From the NCBI GenBank assembly GCA_017465625.1, contig JAFTVV010000022.1, positions 124,001 to 188,000 on the forward strand: a stretch of 64,000 nt of DNA, given 5' to 3'. The notes under the pieces were generated by a model. The model made no database searches and was not told the origin of the DNA. It saw nothing but the letters and a program-made list of their open reading frames with translations. The position numbers and the translations under genes are program-made. Shown here one piece after another: positions 34,053 through 43,260 of this stretch (positions are counted from its first letter, which is position 1; each line of letters starts with the position of its first letter). This DNA is from Oscillospiraceae bacterium (GTDB lineage Bacteria; Bacillota; Clostridia; Oscillospirales; Oscillospiraceae).

Positions 34053-34301
34053 TTACTGATTAAGTGCTTTCTTCAGCGCAGTTGCCAACTGATCAGGACA
34101 GGAAGTAGATTTCATTCCACAGGTTGTACCCTCCAGGCGTTTAATAACTTCGCTGACTTCCATACCTTCCACAAGTGCACTGATGCCCTTCAAATTACCG
34201 TTACAGCCGCCAAGGAACTGAACGCTTTTAAGGATGTTATCCTCAATTTCAAAAAAGATTTTTTGAGAGCAAGTACCGCTGGTTTTGTATTCGTATTGCA
34301 T
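34053..34301 (-). CDS. TSCPD-domain protein (TIGR03905 type)
   Basis: An 82-residue protein with the TSCPD motif near the end (GTTCGMKSTSCPDQLA), an upstream GGCNGNLKGI stretch, and an N-terminal YEYKTSGTCSQ. Four conserved cysteines suggest metal binding. The same domain is found at the C-terminus of vitamin B12-dependent ribonucleotide reductases; the stand-alone form has no known function. Monocistronic, with AAAGGATA before its ATG. Confidence 0.85.
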   Translation of the reverse strand: MQYEYKTSGTCSQKIFFEIEDNILKSVQFLGGCNGNLKGISALVEGMEVSEVIKRLEGTTCGMKSTSCPDQLATALKKALNQ

Positions 34302-34418
34302 ATATGGGTATCCTTTCTTGATTTTTCTACATTATATATCATCACAAACAATTATTCAAGTGTGAATTACTTGTACAAACAAGGTTATCCTATGATTAGC
34401 AGAAAGGAGTTGCGTGTG

Positions 34419-35111
34419 ATGACAATAGAAGATTCGGAAGAAAAGAAGAATGATCAAATTGTGGAACTTGGCTCTGATATGACGAAAAGCGCGAAAGGGA
34501 ATATTTATACACTTACCATTATCGGACAAGTAGAGGGTCATCAGGTGTTGCCGGAAACAGCAAAAACAACGAAATATGAGCATGTATTACCACTTCTTGC
34601 AGGAATCGAAGAAAGCGATGAGATTGATGGACTTTTGTTGCTTTTGAACACTGTTGGCGGTGATATAGAAGCTGGATTGGCGATCGCGGAAATGATTGCA
34701 GGAATGAAAAAACCTACGGTATCTTTGGTGCTTGGAGGAGGACATTCCATTGGAATTCCACTGGCTGTTTGTACAAAAAAATCCTTTATTACACCGACAG
34801 CCAGTATGACGGTTCATCCGGTACGAATGACCGGCCTTGTAGTTGGTGCGCCTCAAACTTTTCGATATTTTCAGCGGATACAAGAGCAAATTGCGGATTT
34901 CGTAACAGCAAACTCAGCAATTACAAAGGAGCAATTTGAGCGTTATATGATGGCAACAGGGGAGATGGCAACAGATGTTGGCACAATCCTTTACGGGAAA
35001 GAGGCGGTTTCCTCCGGCTTGATTGACAGACTCGGTGGCTTAAATGATGCATTAAATGCGTTGCATCGAATGATAGATAGGCACAAAAGGAGAGAAAGTA
35101 AAAATAATTAG
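34419..35111 (+). CDS. tepA: ClpP-like protease TepA
   Basis: TepA belongs to the ClpP/crotonase fold and lies beside spoIIIE in Bacillus, where it was linked to protein translocation. Seen: 230 residues from ATG 34419 (AAAGGAG nine bases before); LLLLNTVGGDIEAGLAIAEM, GGGHSIGIPLAV with the catalytic-type Ser, and TASMTVHPVRMTG with the His. Another in-frame ATG at 34392 is weaker. The synteny tepA-uppP-spoIIIE supports the name. Confidence 0.88.
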   Translation: MTIEDSEEKKNDQIVELGSDMTKSAKGNIYTLTIIGQVEGHQVLPETAKTTKYEHVLPLLAGIEESDEIDGLLLLLNTVGGDIEAGLAIAEMIAGMKKPTVSLVLGGGHSIGIPLAVCTKKSFITPTASMTVHPVRMTGLVVGAPQTFRYFQRIQEQIADFVTANSAITKEQFERYMMATGEMATDVGTILYGKEAVSSGLIDRLGGLNDALNALHRMIDRHKRRESKNN

Positions 35112-35185
35112 GATGAAACACTGGAAATTTGAGATATAGTATGATAGAATGTAAAAAATAAGCATCAAAAGAGGAGGTGGGCAAA

Positions 35186-36007
35186 ATGAGTTTTATCCAA
35201 AGCATTATTTATGGTTTTGTTTCCGGTTTAACTGAATTTTTGCCCGTTTCTTCCGGAGGACATCAAACCTTACTAAGAGAGCTTTTTGGCATATCGCAAG
35301 GGGCACCGGTGCTGGACGTCCTGATACATATAGCAATTATTTTGGCGATTATATATAACTGCAGAGCATATCTCAGACGCTTGCTTCTTGTGTCCCGTTC
35401 TACAGCGAAGACCCGTGCTTTACGGAATGATCGAAGCAATATATACGATTATCGTCTCATTGTTTCTTCAGCACTTTCGATGCTTTTTGTGATGCTCATT
35501 TTGTTATTCGTTGGACATTTTGGGGATGAACTGGTATATGTGGCACTTTTTGCACTTATAAATGGTGTGATTCTCTATGTGTCTGCTCATATGCCGCAAG
35601 GCAATAAGGAATCGCGGCACATGTCTATGTTTGACAGTGCGTTCATTGGATTGTTTGGCGCATTTTCCGTGTTGCCTGGTATTTCCCGTGTCGGCGCATC
35701 TTTATCCGGCGCAGTATGGCGTGGCGCAGATAAGCAGAAGGCAATCAACTGGGTGTTGGTGCTTTCGATTCCGGCGATGCTGATGTTGCTGCTGTTTGAT
35801 TTTATTGCGATTATAACCGGTGGAATTGGCGCATTGAGTTTTTTAATCTTGTTTGGTTATTTGTTTGCATTTGCTTTTGCATTTGCCGGTGCGTCATTGG
35901 GAATCTATATTCTTCGATATTTTGTAATGCACGCTACACTTTCTTCCTTTGCGTATTATAGCTGGGGTGTTGCATTGTTATCCTTTATTCTTTACCTATC
36001 CGCATAA
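35186..36007 (+). CDS. uppP: Undecaprenyl-diphosphatase UppP/BacA family
   Basis: UppP removes a phosphate from undecaprenyl diphosphate to recycle the lipid carrier of wall synthesis. Seen: 273 residues and about eight membrane segments; motif 1 GLTEFLPVSSGGH (usual form EFLPVSSTGH), and motif 2 PGISRVGASLSGAVWRG (usual PGxSRSG). Sites that differ slightly from the main group (GGH, RVG) suggest a divergent paralogue. RBS GGAGGTG. It sits between tepA and spoIIIE. Confidence 0.85.
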   Translation: MSFIQSIIYGFVSGLTEFLPVSSGGHQTLLRELFGISQGAPVLDVLIHIAIILAIIYNCRAYLRRLLLVSRSTAKTRALRNDRSNIYDYRLIVSSALSMLFVMLILLFVGHFGDELVYVALFALINGVILYVSAHMPQGNKESRHMSMFDSAFIGLFGAFSVLPGISRVGASLSGAVWRGADKQKAINWVLVLSIPAMLMLLLFDFIAIITGGIGALSFLILFGYLFAFAFAFAGASLGIYILRYFVMHATLSSFAYYSWGVALLSFILYLSA

Positions 36008-36017
36008 GGAGGCTCAT

Positions 36018-38648
36018 ATGGCAGATCATAAAAAATCCCATGCTGAACGTGCGGCATCATCGTCTCGTTCCAACAAAAATACAAGAAAACAAAACAATAA
36101 ACAGAAATCAAAGAATGCACCGGAAGAAAAGAAGGGCTTTTTAAGCAGTCTTCCAACCCGATTTATATCATCGACAATTTTTTTGCTGCTGTTTATCATT
36201 TTTTTGGTTATGCAGTTTTCGCCTGATGGGGCAATAACGGGTCTGTTGGTTGACGTTGTTTGCGGACTGGTCGGCAATATTGCGTTTGCGGTATCTATTC
36301 CTGCTTTGCTGTATTTGTTCTTTATACACGCTTTCAGCGGCAAGCGCCCTGTTGTAATGCGAACGGTTTGCCTGCTGAGCTTTATATTGATCTGTGGCTG
36401 TATTGCCCATCTTACATATAACACCGAAACCTTTGAAGGTGGAATTGGAATTGTTGGTGGGTTGTATAGGACGGGAATTGAGGGTGCTTCCGGCGGTATT
36501 GTTTGTGGCTGCATTGCATCCTTGATCAAATGGGCCTGCGGGAAAACCATCAGTTTTATTTTGCTTTTTGCAGCGGCTGGATTTACACTGCTTGGCTCTA
36601 TGCAAATTACGGTGCCCAGTATTGTTCGAGCAATCAAAAATCGTCCGAAAGATGAGGATGAGGATGAGGAAATCGAACCACAAGATCCTGCTGCGGTCGT
36701 TGTAAATCATATTGCCAATAAACGTCTCGCTCAAAAACAGCTGCGCCGCGAACGGAAGGCAGAAGTACAAATGACTATTGATGAGCTGCCTGAACAAGAG
36801 GTCGAGGAAAAGCCCGTAAGGAATGTTCGGAAAACCCGTGCTGAGTCTATTATGGAGCAAATTGAGTCGGATGTTGAGGCACCTGTTGCTGCAGCCGCAT
36901 CCTATACAGAGGAAGCGACAGAGACGGACGATATGGAAATTCCTGCTCCTAAAATTGAAGACGCAATTCCTGAAAGTATGCCTGAGCTGAAGTATACTCC
37001 CAGCGAGATTAAGAAGGCCGCAGAAGAAACGAAGATTGAAAAGGTATCTGCAAAACAAGCAGCAGAATCTGCCGTCGAGGTCGCTTTGGAGATTGCACAG
37101 GCGGAAAAGACTGAAAAACCAATTTATTATTTTCCGCCCATTGATATGCTGAAAATCCCCAGCAAGGGCTCCGGTGATGCAACAGCGGAAATGCGCGAAA
37201 ATTCCAGACGCCTGAATGAGACTTTAGCAAGCTTTAAAATTGAAGCGCACATCATTAATGTTACGCGTGGACCCAGCGTTACCAGATATGAGGTTGAACT
37301 GGATAAGGGTGTTCGTTTGAATAAACTGACTACTGCTGCAGATGATATTGCGTTAAGCTTAGGCGCATCCGGTGTTCGTATTGCAGCTGTTCCCGGTAAA
37401 ATTTCTGTTGTTGGTATTGAGGTACCTAATCGCAATGTTACGCCTGTTTCTCTGCGGGAAGTGATTGATTCTCAGGAATTCCACAAAGCCAAATCCGTAT
37501 CGACCTTTGCTGTTGGCAAGGACATTGGCGACAATTGCATCGTAGGCAATATCGCAAAGCTTCCGCATATGCTGATTGCAGGTACAACCGGCTCCGGTAA
37601 GTCCGTGTGCATGAACTCCATCATTATCTCCCTGCTGTATAAAGCAAGTCCTGATGATGTGAAGTTAATTATGGTTGACCCCAAGATGGTTGAGCTTGGC
37701 ATATACAACGGGATTCCGCATTTGCTTATTCCTGTTGTTACCGATCCCAAAAAGGCCGCAGGATCGCTCCAGTGGGCCGTCACAGAGATGATGCGCCGTT
37801 ATAAAGCAATGTCTGACGCCGGTGTCCGCGATCTGGAAAGCTACAACAGTATTGTTGAAAGCCAGGAGGAAGACGGTGAAAAACTTCCTCAGATTGTGGT
37901 TATCATTGATGAGCTTGCGGACTTGATGCTGGTTGCGGCAAAGGAAGTAGAAGAATCCATCTGCCGTATTGCGCAGATGGGACGCGCAGCCGGTATCCAC
38001 CTGATCATTGCGACACAACGTCCTTCTGCGGATGTTATTACCGGTCTTATGAAGGCCAATATTCCGTCAAGAATTGCTTTTGCGGTTGCATCTGCTATGG
38101 AATCCCGTATCATTTTGGACACGCAGGGCGCTGAAAAGCTTGTTGGTCGCGGCGATATGCTGTACGCACCCATTGGCGAAGGAAAGCCTAAACGTGTGCA
38201 GGGTTGCTTTGTTAGTGATTCAGAGGTGGAAGCGGTCACCAATTATGTGAAGGCAAAGTTTATTACAGACTACGATCAGTCCATTATGGATGAAATTGAG
38301 CGCAAGGCCGCACAGACCGGCACTAAAACGCCTACAGTGACAGAGGCCGAGCCCAATGCTGAAGAAATGGATGGAGACGAAATGCTTCCGGCGGCTGTTG
38401 ATGTCATTTTGGAAACCAATCAGGCCTCTGTTTCTATGCTGCAGCGGCGGTTAAAACTGGGCTATGCCCGTGCTGCCCGCATTGTGGATGAGATGGAAGA
38501 AAAGGGGATTGTAGGTCCTTTCCAGGGAAGTAAACCCCGTGCTATACTGATTACGAAGGAACAGTGGGAATCTATGAAATCCGGAAAGCCTGCCCAAATG
38601 GATTTTGATGATCTCGAGGAAGACGATAGCGTAATCGAAGAATTCTAA
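36018..38648 (+). CDS. spoIIIE: DNA translocase FtsK/SpoIIIE
   Basis: An 876-residue ATP-driven DNA pump that clears DNA from the closing septum and, in sporulation, moves the chromosome into the forespore. Seen: four membrane helices (about 40-220), an acidic Glu-rich linker (about 225-380), the alpha domain, the RecA-like beta domain with Walker A GTTGSGKSV and Walker B VVIIDELADLM, and the C-terminal gamma winged helix (SVSMLQRRLKLGYARAARI) that reads KOPS/SRS polarity sites. ATG 36018 has AAGGAGG. Confidence 0.97.
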   Translation: MADHKKSHAERAASSSRSNKNTRKQNNKQKSKNAPEEKKGFLSSLPTRFISSTIFLLLFIIFLVMQFSPDGAITGLLVDVVCGLVGNIAFAVSIPALLYLFFIHAFSGKRPVVMRTVCLLSFILICGCIAHLTYNTETFEGGIGIVGGLYRTGIEGASGGIVCGCIASLIKWACGKTISFILLFAAAGFTLLGSMQITVPSIVRAIKNRPKDEDEDEEIEPQDPAAVVVNHIANKRLAQKQLRRERKAEVQMTIDELPEQEVEEKPVRNVRKTRAESIMEQIESDVEAPVAAAASYTEEATETDDMEIPAPKIEDAIPESMPELKYTPSEIKKAAEETKIEKVSAKQAAESAVEVALEIAQAEKTEKPIYYFPPIDMLKIPSKGSGDATAEMRENSRRLNETLASFKIEAHIINVTRGPSVTRYEVELDKGVRLNKLTTAADDIALSLGASGVRIAAVPGKISVVGIEVPNRNVTPVSLREVIDSQEFHKAKSVSTFAVGKDIGDNCIVGNIAKLPHMLIAGTTGSGKSVCMNSIIISLLYKASPDDVKLIMVDPKMVELGIYNGIPHLLIPVVTDPKKAAGSLQWAVTEMMRRYKAMSDAGVRDLESYNSIVESQEEDGEKLPQIVVIIDELADLMLVAAKEVEESICRIAQMGRAAGIHLIIATQRPSADVITGLMKANIPSRIAFAVASAMESRIILDTQGAEKLVGRGDMLYAPIGEGKPKRVQGCFVSDSEVEAVTNYVKAKFITDYDQSIMDEIERKAAQTGTKTPTVTEAEPNAEEMDGDEMLPAAVDVILETNQASVSMLQRRLKLGYARAARIVDEMEEKGIVGPFQGSKPRAILITKEQWESMKSGKPAQMDFDDLEEDDSVIEEF

Positions 38649-38666
38649 TATTGTGTATATATTTCT

Positions 38667-38706
38667 ATGCACCCTAAAAGGATTGCCTTTTAGGGTGCAT
38701 ATTTTA
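38667..38706 (+). terminator. Terminator of spoIIIE
   Basis: ATGCACCCTAAAAGG (38667-38681) pairs perfectly with CCTTTTAGGGTGCAT (38686-38700), loop ATTG, then ATTTTATA. Confidence 0.92.
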
Positions 38707-38712
38707 TATATG

Positions 38713-38733
38713 CTGTTGCATAGATTGCAACAG
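38713..38733 (+). promoter_or_regulatory. Hairpin overlapping the spoIIIAA ribosome binding site
   Basis: CTGTTGCA (38713-38720) and TGCAACAG (38726-38733) are perfect inverse complements with a five-base loop. The last two bases belong to the AGGAG of spoIIIAA, so the helix could hide part of the Shine-Dalgarno sequence. Confidence 0.55.
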
Positions 38734-38744
38734 GAGTGATGTGT

Positions 38745-39590
38745 ATGCAATGCTGTTGGCAGACGTTCATAAATGTATTGCCGATATGGATGCGGCAAGA
38801 AGTAGATCGATTGGGAAAAGATCAAATGCAAGAACTGCGGCTGCGCGTAGACCAGCCACCGGAATTGGTATTTCAAAATGAAAGCAAATGGTTGGAAAGA
38901 TTTGTTTCCCAATCAGATATAGATTTTTGTATTAATATGGCTTCTAAATACTCTCCGTGGACAAGCGATGGTATTCAAAAGGGATATATTACAATATCAG
39001 GGGGTCACAGAATTGGCTTGTGTGGTTTATGTATTACAGAAGGGGGATCAATTAAGAATTATCGTGCAGTGACCTCTGTATGTATAAGAGTAGCGCGTCA
39101 GATCAGTAATATCAGTAAACGATTGTATAATTTAAAAGATTCTGTTTTGATTATTGGTCCTCCGGGGGTTGGAAAAACAACTCTGATGCGAGACCTTATA
39201 CATCAAACGTCCATTCATTGTTACTCTCATATTGTAGTTGTGGACGAGCGTGGAGAATTGTTTCCCAGTACGCAGGCACGATTTGTTTTTGAAAGGGGCG
39301 CTACAACAGATATACTTTGCGGATGCAGTAAAGCTTCTGGGATTGAAATTGCACTGCGTACAATGAATCCTCAGATTATTGCGGTGGATGAAGTAACAAG
39401 CCCGGAGGATACTGCAGCGGTAATCAATGCAGCTTGGTGCGGCGTTCGTCTGTTTGCAACCGCCCACGCAATGGACAGGCAGGATTTATTTAAAAGAAGG
39501 CAGTATAAAAAGCTTTTGGAAGAAAAAATTTTTACCACTTTGATTACTTTACATTCTGATAAGACATGGCAGGAGGATCGATTATTTTGA
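38745..39590 (+). CDS. spoIIIAA: Stage III sporulation protein AA
   Basis: SpoIIIAA is the ATPase of the SpoIIIA-SpoIIQ channel that joins mother cell and forespore; it is related to type II/IV secretion ATPases. Seen: 281 residues, Walker A GPPGVGKTTLMRDL, VVVDERGELFPS, and IIAVDEVTSPEDT. ATG 38745 is eight bases from AGGAG; two earlier start codons are too close to it. First gene of the eight-gene operon. Confidence 0.95.
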   Translation: MQCCWQTFINVLPIWMRQEVDRLGKDQMQELRLRVDQPPELVFQNESKWLERFVSQSDIDFCINMASKYSPWTSDGIQKGYITISGGHRIGLCGLCITEGGSIKNYRAVTSVCIRVARQISNISKRLYNLKDSVLIIGPPGVGKTTLMRDLIHQTSIHCYSHIVVVDERGELFPSTQARFVFERGATTDILCGCSKASGIEIALRTMNPQIIAVDEVTSPEDTAAVINAAWCGVRLFATAHAMDRQDLFKRRQYKKLLEEKIFTTLITLHSDKTWQEDRLF

Positions 39591-40099
39591 GTATCAAATT
39601 GATTGGCGCGGTGTTTATTGTCGCAGGCTGCATACTTTCCGGCAGCGCTTTTTCGTTTACTTACAAGAAGGAGGAAAAACTTTTATATGATTTGGCCCAT
39701 GCTTTGGATTATATGAGTTGTGATTTGGAATACAGAATGTCTCCACTGTCCGATTTATGTAAGAAAACATCGCAACAATGTGATGGAGTGATATGCGATG
39801 TATTTGCAAATTTGTCAGCAGAGCTTGAACAGCAAATTGCACCGGATGCTAAAAGATGTATGGATGCCGTACTGGATAAAACACATAATATTCCTTCATC
39901 CTGTAAAACGATCTTACAAGAATTAGGCGTATCATTAGGGCAGTTTGGCATTGATGGACAACTTAGGGGACTTGAGAACGTGCGTAATATATGCAATATG
40001 AAGGCGCTGTCTTTCACGCAGAACAAAGATTCTAAAATACGCACATACCAAACACTTGGGATTTGCGGCGGTGCGGCAATTACAATACTTTTAATTTAA
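39587..40099 (+). CDS. spoIIIAB: Stage III sporulation protein AB
   Basis: A 170-residue protein starting at TTG 39587, in the overlap TTGA with the spoIIIAA stop and with AGGAGG upstream. It has an N-terminal membrane helix (about 5-22), a helical cytoplasmic domain (YDLAHALDYMSCDLEY) and a C-terminal membrane helix (about 153-170), a topology like type II secretion GspF. Length matches the Bacillus protein. It is part of the channel base. Confidence 0.93.
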   Translation: MSIKLIGAVFIVAGCILSGSAFSFTYKKEEKLLYDLAHALDYMSCDLEYRMSPLSDLCKKTSQQCDGVICDVFANLSAELEQQIAPDAKRCMDAVLDKTHNIPSSCKTILQELGVSLGQFGIDGQLRGLENVRNICNMKALSFTQNKDSKIRTYQTLGICGGAAITILLI

Positions 40100-40102
40100 T
40101 TT

Positions 40103-40297
40103 ATGGACATTGATTTAATTTTTAAAGTTGCAGCTGTGGGTATTATTGTTACGATTTTAAACCAGGTGCTTGCACGTTCGGGCAGAGAAGAACAGGCAAT
40201 GATGACTACACTTACTGGATTAATTGTAGTGCTAATGATGGTTGCAACTAAAATATCTGACCTGTTTGATCTAATTAAACGATTATTTAGTTTCTAA
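40103..40297 (+). CDS. spoIIIAC: Stage III sporulation protein AC
   Basis: A 64-residue protein with two membrane helices and the family sequence ILNQVLARSGREEQA between them. Three bases separate it from spoIIIAB and no Shine-Dalgarno sequence is seen (the upstream bases are AATTTAATTT), so it must rely on re-initiation after spoIIIAB. Confidence 0.95.
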   Translation: MDIDLIFKVAAVGIIVTILNQVLARSGREEQAMMTTLTGLIVVLMMVATKISDLFDLIKRLFSF

Positions 40298-40692
40298 TGG
40301 ATATTTTTTTAAAATGTATTGCCGGTATTTTAATTGCGTCGATTCTAAGTACAATTTTATCTTCAAATCGGAAGGAGTTTTCGGTGCTCCTTGCAGTTCT
40401 TGTTTGTGCATTAATTGGAATAACCGCACTTAACTACTTGTCGCACATATTATCGTTTTTAAAAAAGATTGAAATGACATCCAATTTGAATGGAGGCTTT
40501 GTAGCAATTCTTTTAAAGACGGTGGGGATTTCTATTGTCTCGGATATTGCAATTATGATTTGCAACGACTCAGGAAACACCGCATTAGGAAAAATTCTGA
40601 ATGTTTTAACAACTGCTGTAACACTTTGGGTTTGTATGCCGCTTTTTACGGAATTGTTAGACTTGATGGAAAATATTTTACAAGCGTTATGA
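40297..40692 (+). CDS. spoIIIAD: Stage III sporulation protein AD
   Basis: A 131-residue membrane protein with about four helices: MDIFLKCIAGILIASI, FSVLLAVLVCALIGI, LLKTVGISIVSDIAIMI and a final one; CNDSGNTALGK is the family signature. Its ATG overlaps the spoIIIAC stop by one base (TAATG). Together with SpoIIIAC it forms the small-helix part of the channel. Confidence 0.95.
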   Translation: MDIFLKCIAGILIASILSTILSSNRKEFSVLLAVLVCALIGITALNYLSHILSFLKKIEMTSNLNGGFVAILLKTVGISIVSDIAIMICNDSGNTALGKILNVLTTAVTLWVCMPLFTELLDLMENILQAL

Positions 40693-41732
40693 AAAAAATT
40701 ATTTTGTTTTTGATTTTACTATCTACAATCATTATTTCGTCCTCCGCAACAGAATATACTGCACCGGATGTTCCCGAATCCGGTGAACTCTATATGCCGG
40801 AGGATACACAATCATTTTCGGAAGGCCTATTATTTGTGCTGGGCTCAGCATTAAAGCATATTGCACCGGATGCAGCAGATGCGCTTAAAGTATGCGTCAA
40901 AATTCTGTTGCTGTTTCTGCTTGTTTCTATTGTGGATACGGTACAGGGACAACATAGTATGGTTGTACATTTGGCCGCATCCGTAATGCTTGGTATTATA
41001 ATGCTTCAACCTGCCTCGACGTTCTTTCAATTAGCCTTTCAGACCATCAATGATATGACACAGTACGGGAAGCTTTTAATTCCGGTAATGAGTGCGGCGC
41101 TGGCTGCACAAGGGGGGATTACAAGTTCCGCGGCCCTATATGCAGGAACTACAATCTTTATTTCTGTTTTGTCGCTTGTAATTTCCTCCATCATTATTCC
41201 GTTGTTGTATATTTATCTTTGCCTTTCGATTTGCTGTGGCGCTCTTGGGGACAAGACATTATGCACCATTCGTGATTTTATAAAATGGCTCGTTACTTGG
41301 ACACTAAAAATTATTTTATATGTTTTTACCGGATATATAAGCATTACCGGTGTTATTACCGGTACAACAGACGCGTCTGCTCTTAAAGCTGCGAAGCTTG
41401 CAATATCCGGTACAGTCCCAGTAGTGGGAAGTATTATTTCTGATGCTTCAGACACCGTGTTGATTAGTGCTGGGTTTATGAAAAACACCGCTGGAATATA
41501 CGGCATCATTGCTGTCATTGCGGTCTTCATAGGTCCGTTTTTAAAAATTGGAATACAGTATATAGCCTTGAAGCTTACAGCTGGAATATGTGTAACTTAT
41601 GGGGGCAGGGAAGAGGTTAATGTGTTAAACGATTGCGCCAAAGCGATGGGACTGGCTCTTGGATCTATTGGCGCAATGTGCCTGATGTTGTTGGTCGGCA
41701 TCGTTTGTTTCATAAAAGGTGTTTCGTTATGA
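40689..41732 (+). CDS. spoIIIAE: Stage III sporulation protein AE
   Basis: A 347-residue protein with a signal sequence (MKKIILFLILLSTIIISSSA) followed by a short outside stretch and about seven to eight membrane helices, among them a Gly/Thr-rich one (FTGYISITGVITGTTDAS) and GTVPVVGSIISDASDTVL, typical of SpoIIIAE. It is somewhat shorter than the Bacillus protein (~400). ATG overlaps the spoIIIAD stop by four bases. Confidence 0.95.
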   Translation: MKKIILFLILLSTIIISSSATEYTAPDVPESGELYMPEDTQSFSEGLLFVLGSALKHIAPDAADALKVCVKILLLFLLVSIVDTVQGQHSMVVHLAASVMLGIIMLQPASTFFQLAFQTINDMTQYGKLLIPVMSAALAAQGGITSSAALYAGTTIFISVLSLVISSIIIPLLYIYLCLSICCGALGDKTLCTIRDFIKWLVTWTLKIILYVFTGYISITGVITGTTDASALKAAKLAISGTVPVVGSIISDASDTVLISAGFMKNTAGIYGIIAVIAVFIGPFLKIGIQYIALKLTAGICVTYGGREEVNVLNDCAKAMGLALGSIGAMCLMLLVGIVCFIKGVSL

Positions 41733-42202
41733 ATGCAATTAAAGCATACTTAATGAGTATTACAACTGCTGCAATTATTTGTGCGGTGCTAAAAACGGTT
41801 GTCGGCTCGCAAAAATCAATGCAGAAAATCTTTTATATCATATCCGGTGTTTTTATGACGGTGACAATGCTGAAGCCACTTGTGGATATTAGAATTGATG
41901 AAATAATTTTTGATCTGGAAGGGGTCAGCAAGGAGGCTTCTTTTGTTGCATCAGAGGCGTATGATCAGTCTGTAACAGAAATGAAAATGATCATAGGTGA
42001 ACAGACCAAAGCATATATATTAGAAGAAGCGAAGTCTATGGGCTTAAAGATTGAGGTGATGGTACAAGTAAGCAACGAAAATGTTCCCATACCGTACAGT
42101 GTTTCGATCAGGGGAAATATATCGCCATACAATAAAAAAATACTCTCGTCTTTTATTTCCACAAATCTTGGAATTACAGAGGAGCATCAGTTTTGGGGTT
42201 AA
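41729..42202 (+). CDS. spoIIIAF: Stage III sporulation protein AF
   Basis: A 157-residue protein with two membrane helices in the first 55 residues (AYLMSITTAAIICAVLKTV; FYIISGVFMTVTMLKPLVDI) and a soluble RBM-like domain after it that faces the intermembrane space. ATG overlaps the spoIIIAE stop (ATGA). The pattern and position identify it; the soluble domain is poorly conserved in general. Confidence 0.9.
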   Translation: MNAIKAYLMSITTAAIICAVLKTVVGSQKSMQKIFYIISGVFMTVTMLKPLVDIRIDEIIFDLEGVSKEASFVASEAYDQSVTEMKMIIGEQTKAYILEEAKSMGLKIEVMVQVSNENVPIPYSVSIRGNISPYNKKILSSFISTNLGITEEHQFWG

Positions 42203-42699
42203 GGGATTTTAAAAAATTTAAATTTAAAAAGTTTGAAAAATACAAATACGTTGCATTGATCATCGTAATCGGTATTGCATTAATGGCGATTCCGGGGAAC
42301 AAAACCAGTGAAAAAGACGCAGAAACGATTTCTACGCCACAGATTTTTGATCAAACAATTGAACAAAAACTTGAAGAAATACTTTCCCGTGTGGATGGCG
42401 CAGGAACTGTTCGTGTATATCTGCAGGAGCTATATGGCGCTCAAACAATTTATCAAATGAATACGGATTCGGATCAATCCGATACGTCGGTGCAGAGCAA
42501 AGAGCAATGTGTGGTGATTTCTGACAGAGACCGAAATGAGAGGGGTTTGGTTAAACAAGTCATCGCCGCCCAGTACCAAGGGGCAATCGTTGTTTGTCAG
42601 GGCGCTGATAATCCAATTGTAAAGCTTGCCATAGCTGAGGCTGTTTCCAAGGCAACGGGTCTTGGAATGAATAAAATTTCTATACTAAAAATGCAGTAG
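42193..42699 (+). CDS. spoIIIAG: Stage III sporulation protein AG
   Basis: A 168-residue protein that builds a large ring in the intermembrane channel. Seen: TTG start with GGAG eight bases upstream, overlapping spoIIIAF by ten bases; a Lys/Phe-rich cytoplasmic start (FKKFKFKKFEKYKY), one membrane helix (about 20-36) and a ring-building domain with LEEILSRVDGAGTVRVYL and AISKATGLGMNKI-like end (AVSKATGLGMNKISIL), which is the family hallmark. Confidence 0.93.
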   Translation: MGLRDFKKFKFKKFEKYKYVALIIVIGIALMAIPGNKTSEKDAETISTPQIFDQTIEQKLEEILSRVDGAGTVRVYLQELYGAQTIYQMNTDSDQSDTSVQSKEQCVVISDRDRNERGLVKQVIAAQYQGAIVVCQGADNPIVKLAIAEAVSKATGLGMNKISILKMQ

Positions 42700-42711
42700 T
42701 GGAGGTTATTT

Positions 42712-43260
42712 ATGAAAGTTTGGAAAAAGAATTTGATTGCGGTGGCTGTTCTGGCAACAGTTTGCTTAGGTATATATACAAACTGGCTATATACGGAGGA
42801 CACAAAAACCGTTAGCTTAACAGATACCCTTGATTCGCAAAAAATCCTGTCGTCAGATATGCTTGTAATGGCGGATGATCCAATGAATGAGGAACCGATG
42901 CAAAGCACTGTGTCTGATTATTTTGCCGCGGTGCGCTTATCTCGACGGGAAGCAAGAGATGGAGCAATTGCGCTTTTGCAGGAGGCAATGTCGTATAGCA
43001 CCGATACAGGTGATGTTCAGGTCAATCAGCAGTTGGATTCGCTGGTTCAGGTTTCTTTGTGTGAATCACAGATTGAGAATTTGATTATTGCAAAGGGATA
43101 CCGTGACTGTGTCGCTTATATGAGTGATGAGGGTGTTTCCATTGCCGTTGCATCCCCGGAAGGTGGATTGCAAGCGCAGGATGTGGCGGTCATTGCAGAT
43201 ATTGTTATGACGCAGTCCGGAGCTGAGATGGAAGATATTCGGGTAGTGGAAGTGCAATAA
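42712..43260 (+). CDS. spoIIIAH: Stage III sporulation protein AH
   Basis: A 182-residue protein with one N-terminal membrane helix (about 8-25) and a YscJ/FliF-like ring domain that binds SpoIIQ of the forespore. Seen: FAAVRLSRREARDGAIALLQ, ESQIENLIIAKGYRDCVAYM and VAVIADIVMTQSGAEMEDI, all diagnostic. RBS TGGAGG. Last gene of the operon; no SpoIIQ gene is in the window. Confidence 0.95.
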   Translation: MKVWKKNLIAVAVLATVCLGIYTNWLYTEDTKTVSLTDTLDSQKILSSDMLVMADDPMNEEPMQSTVSDYFAAVRLSRREARDGAIALLQEAMSYSTDTGDVQVNQQLDSLVQVSLCESQIENLIIAKGYRDCVAYMSDEGVSIAVASPEGGLQAQDVAVIADIVMTQSGAEMEDIRVVEVQ

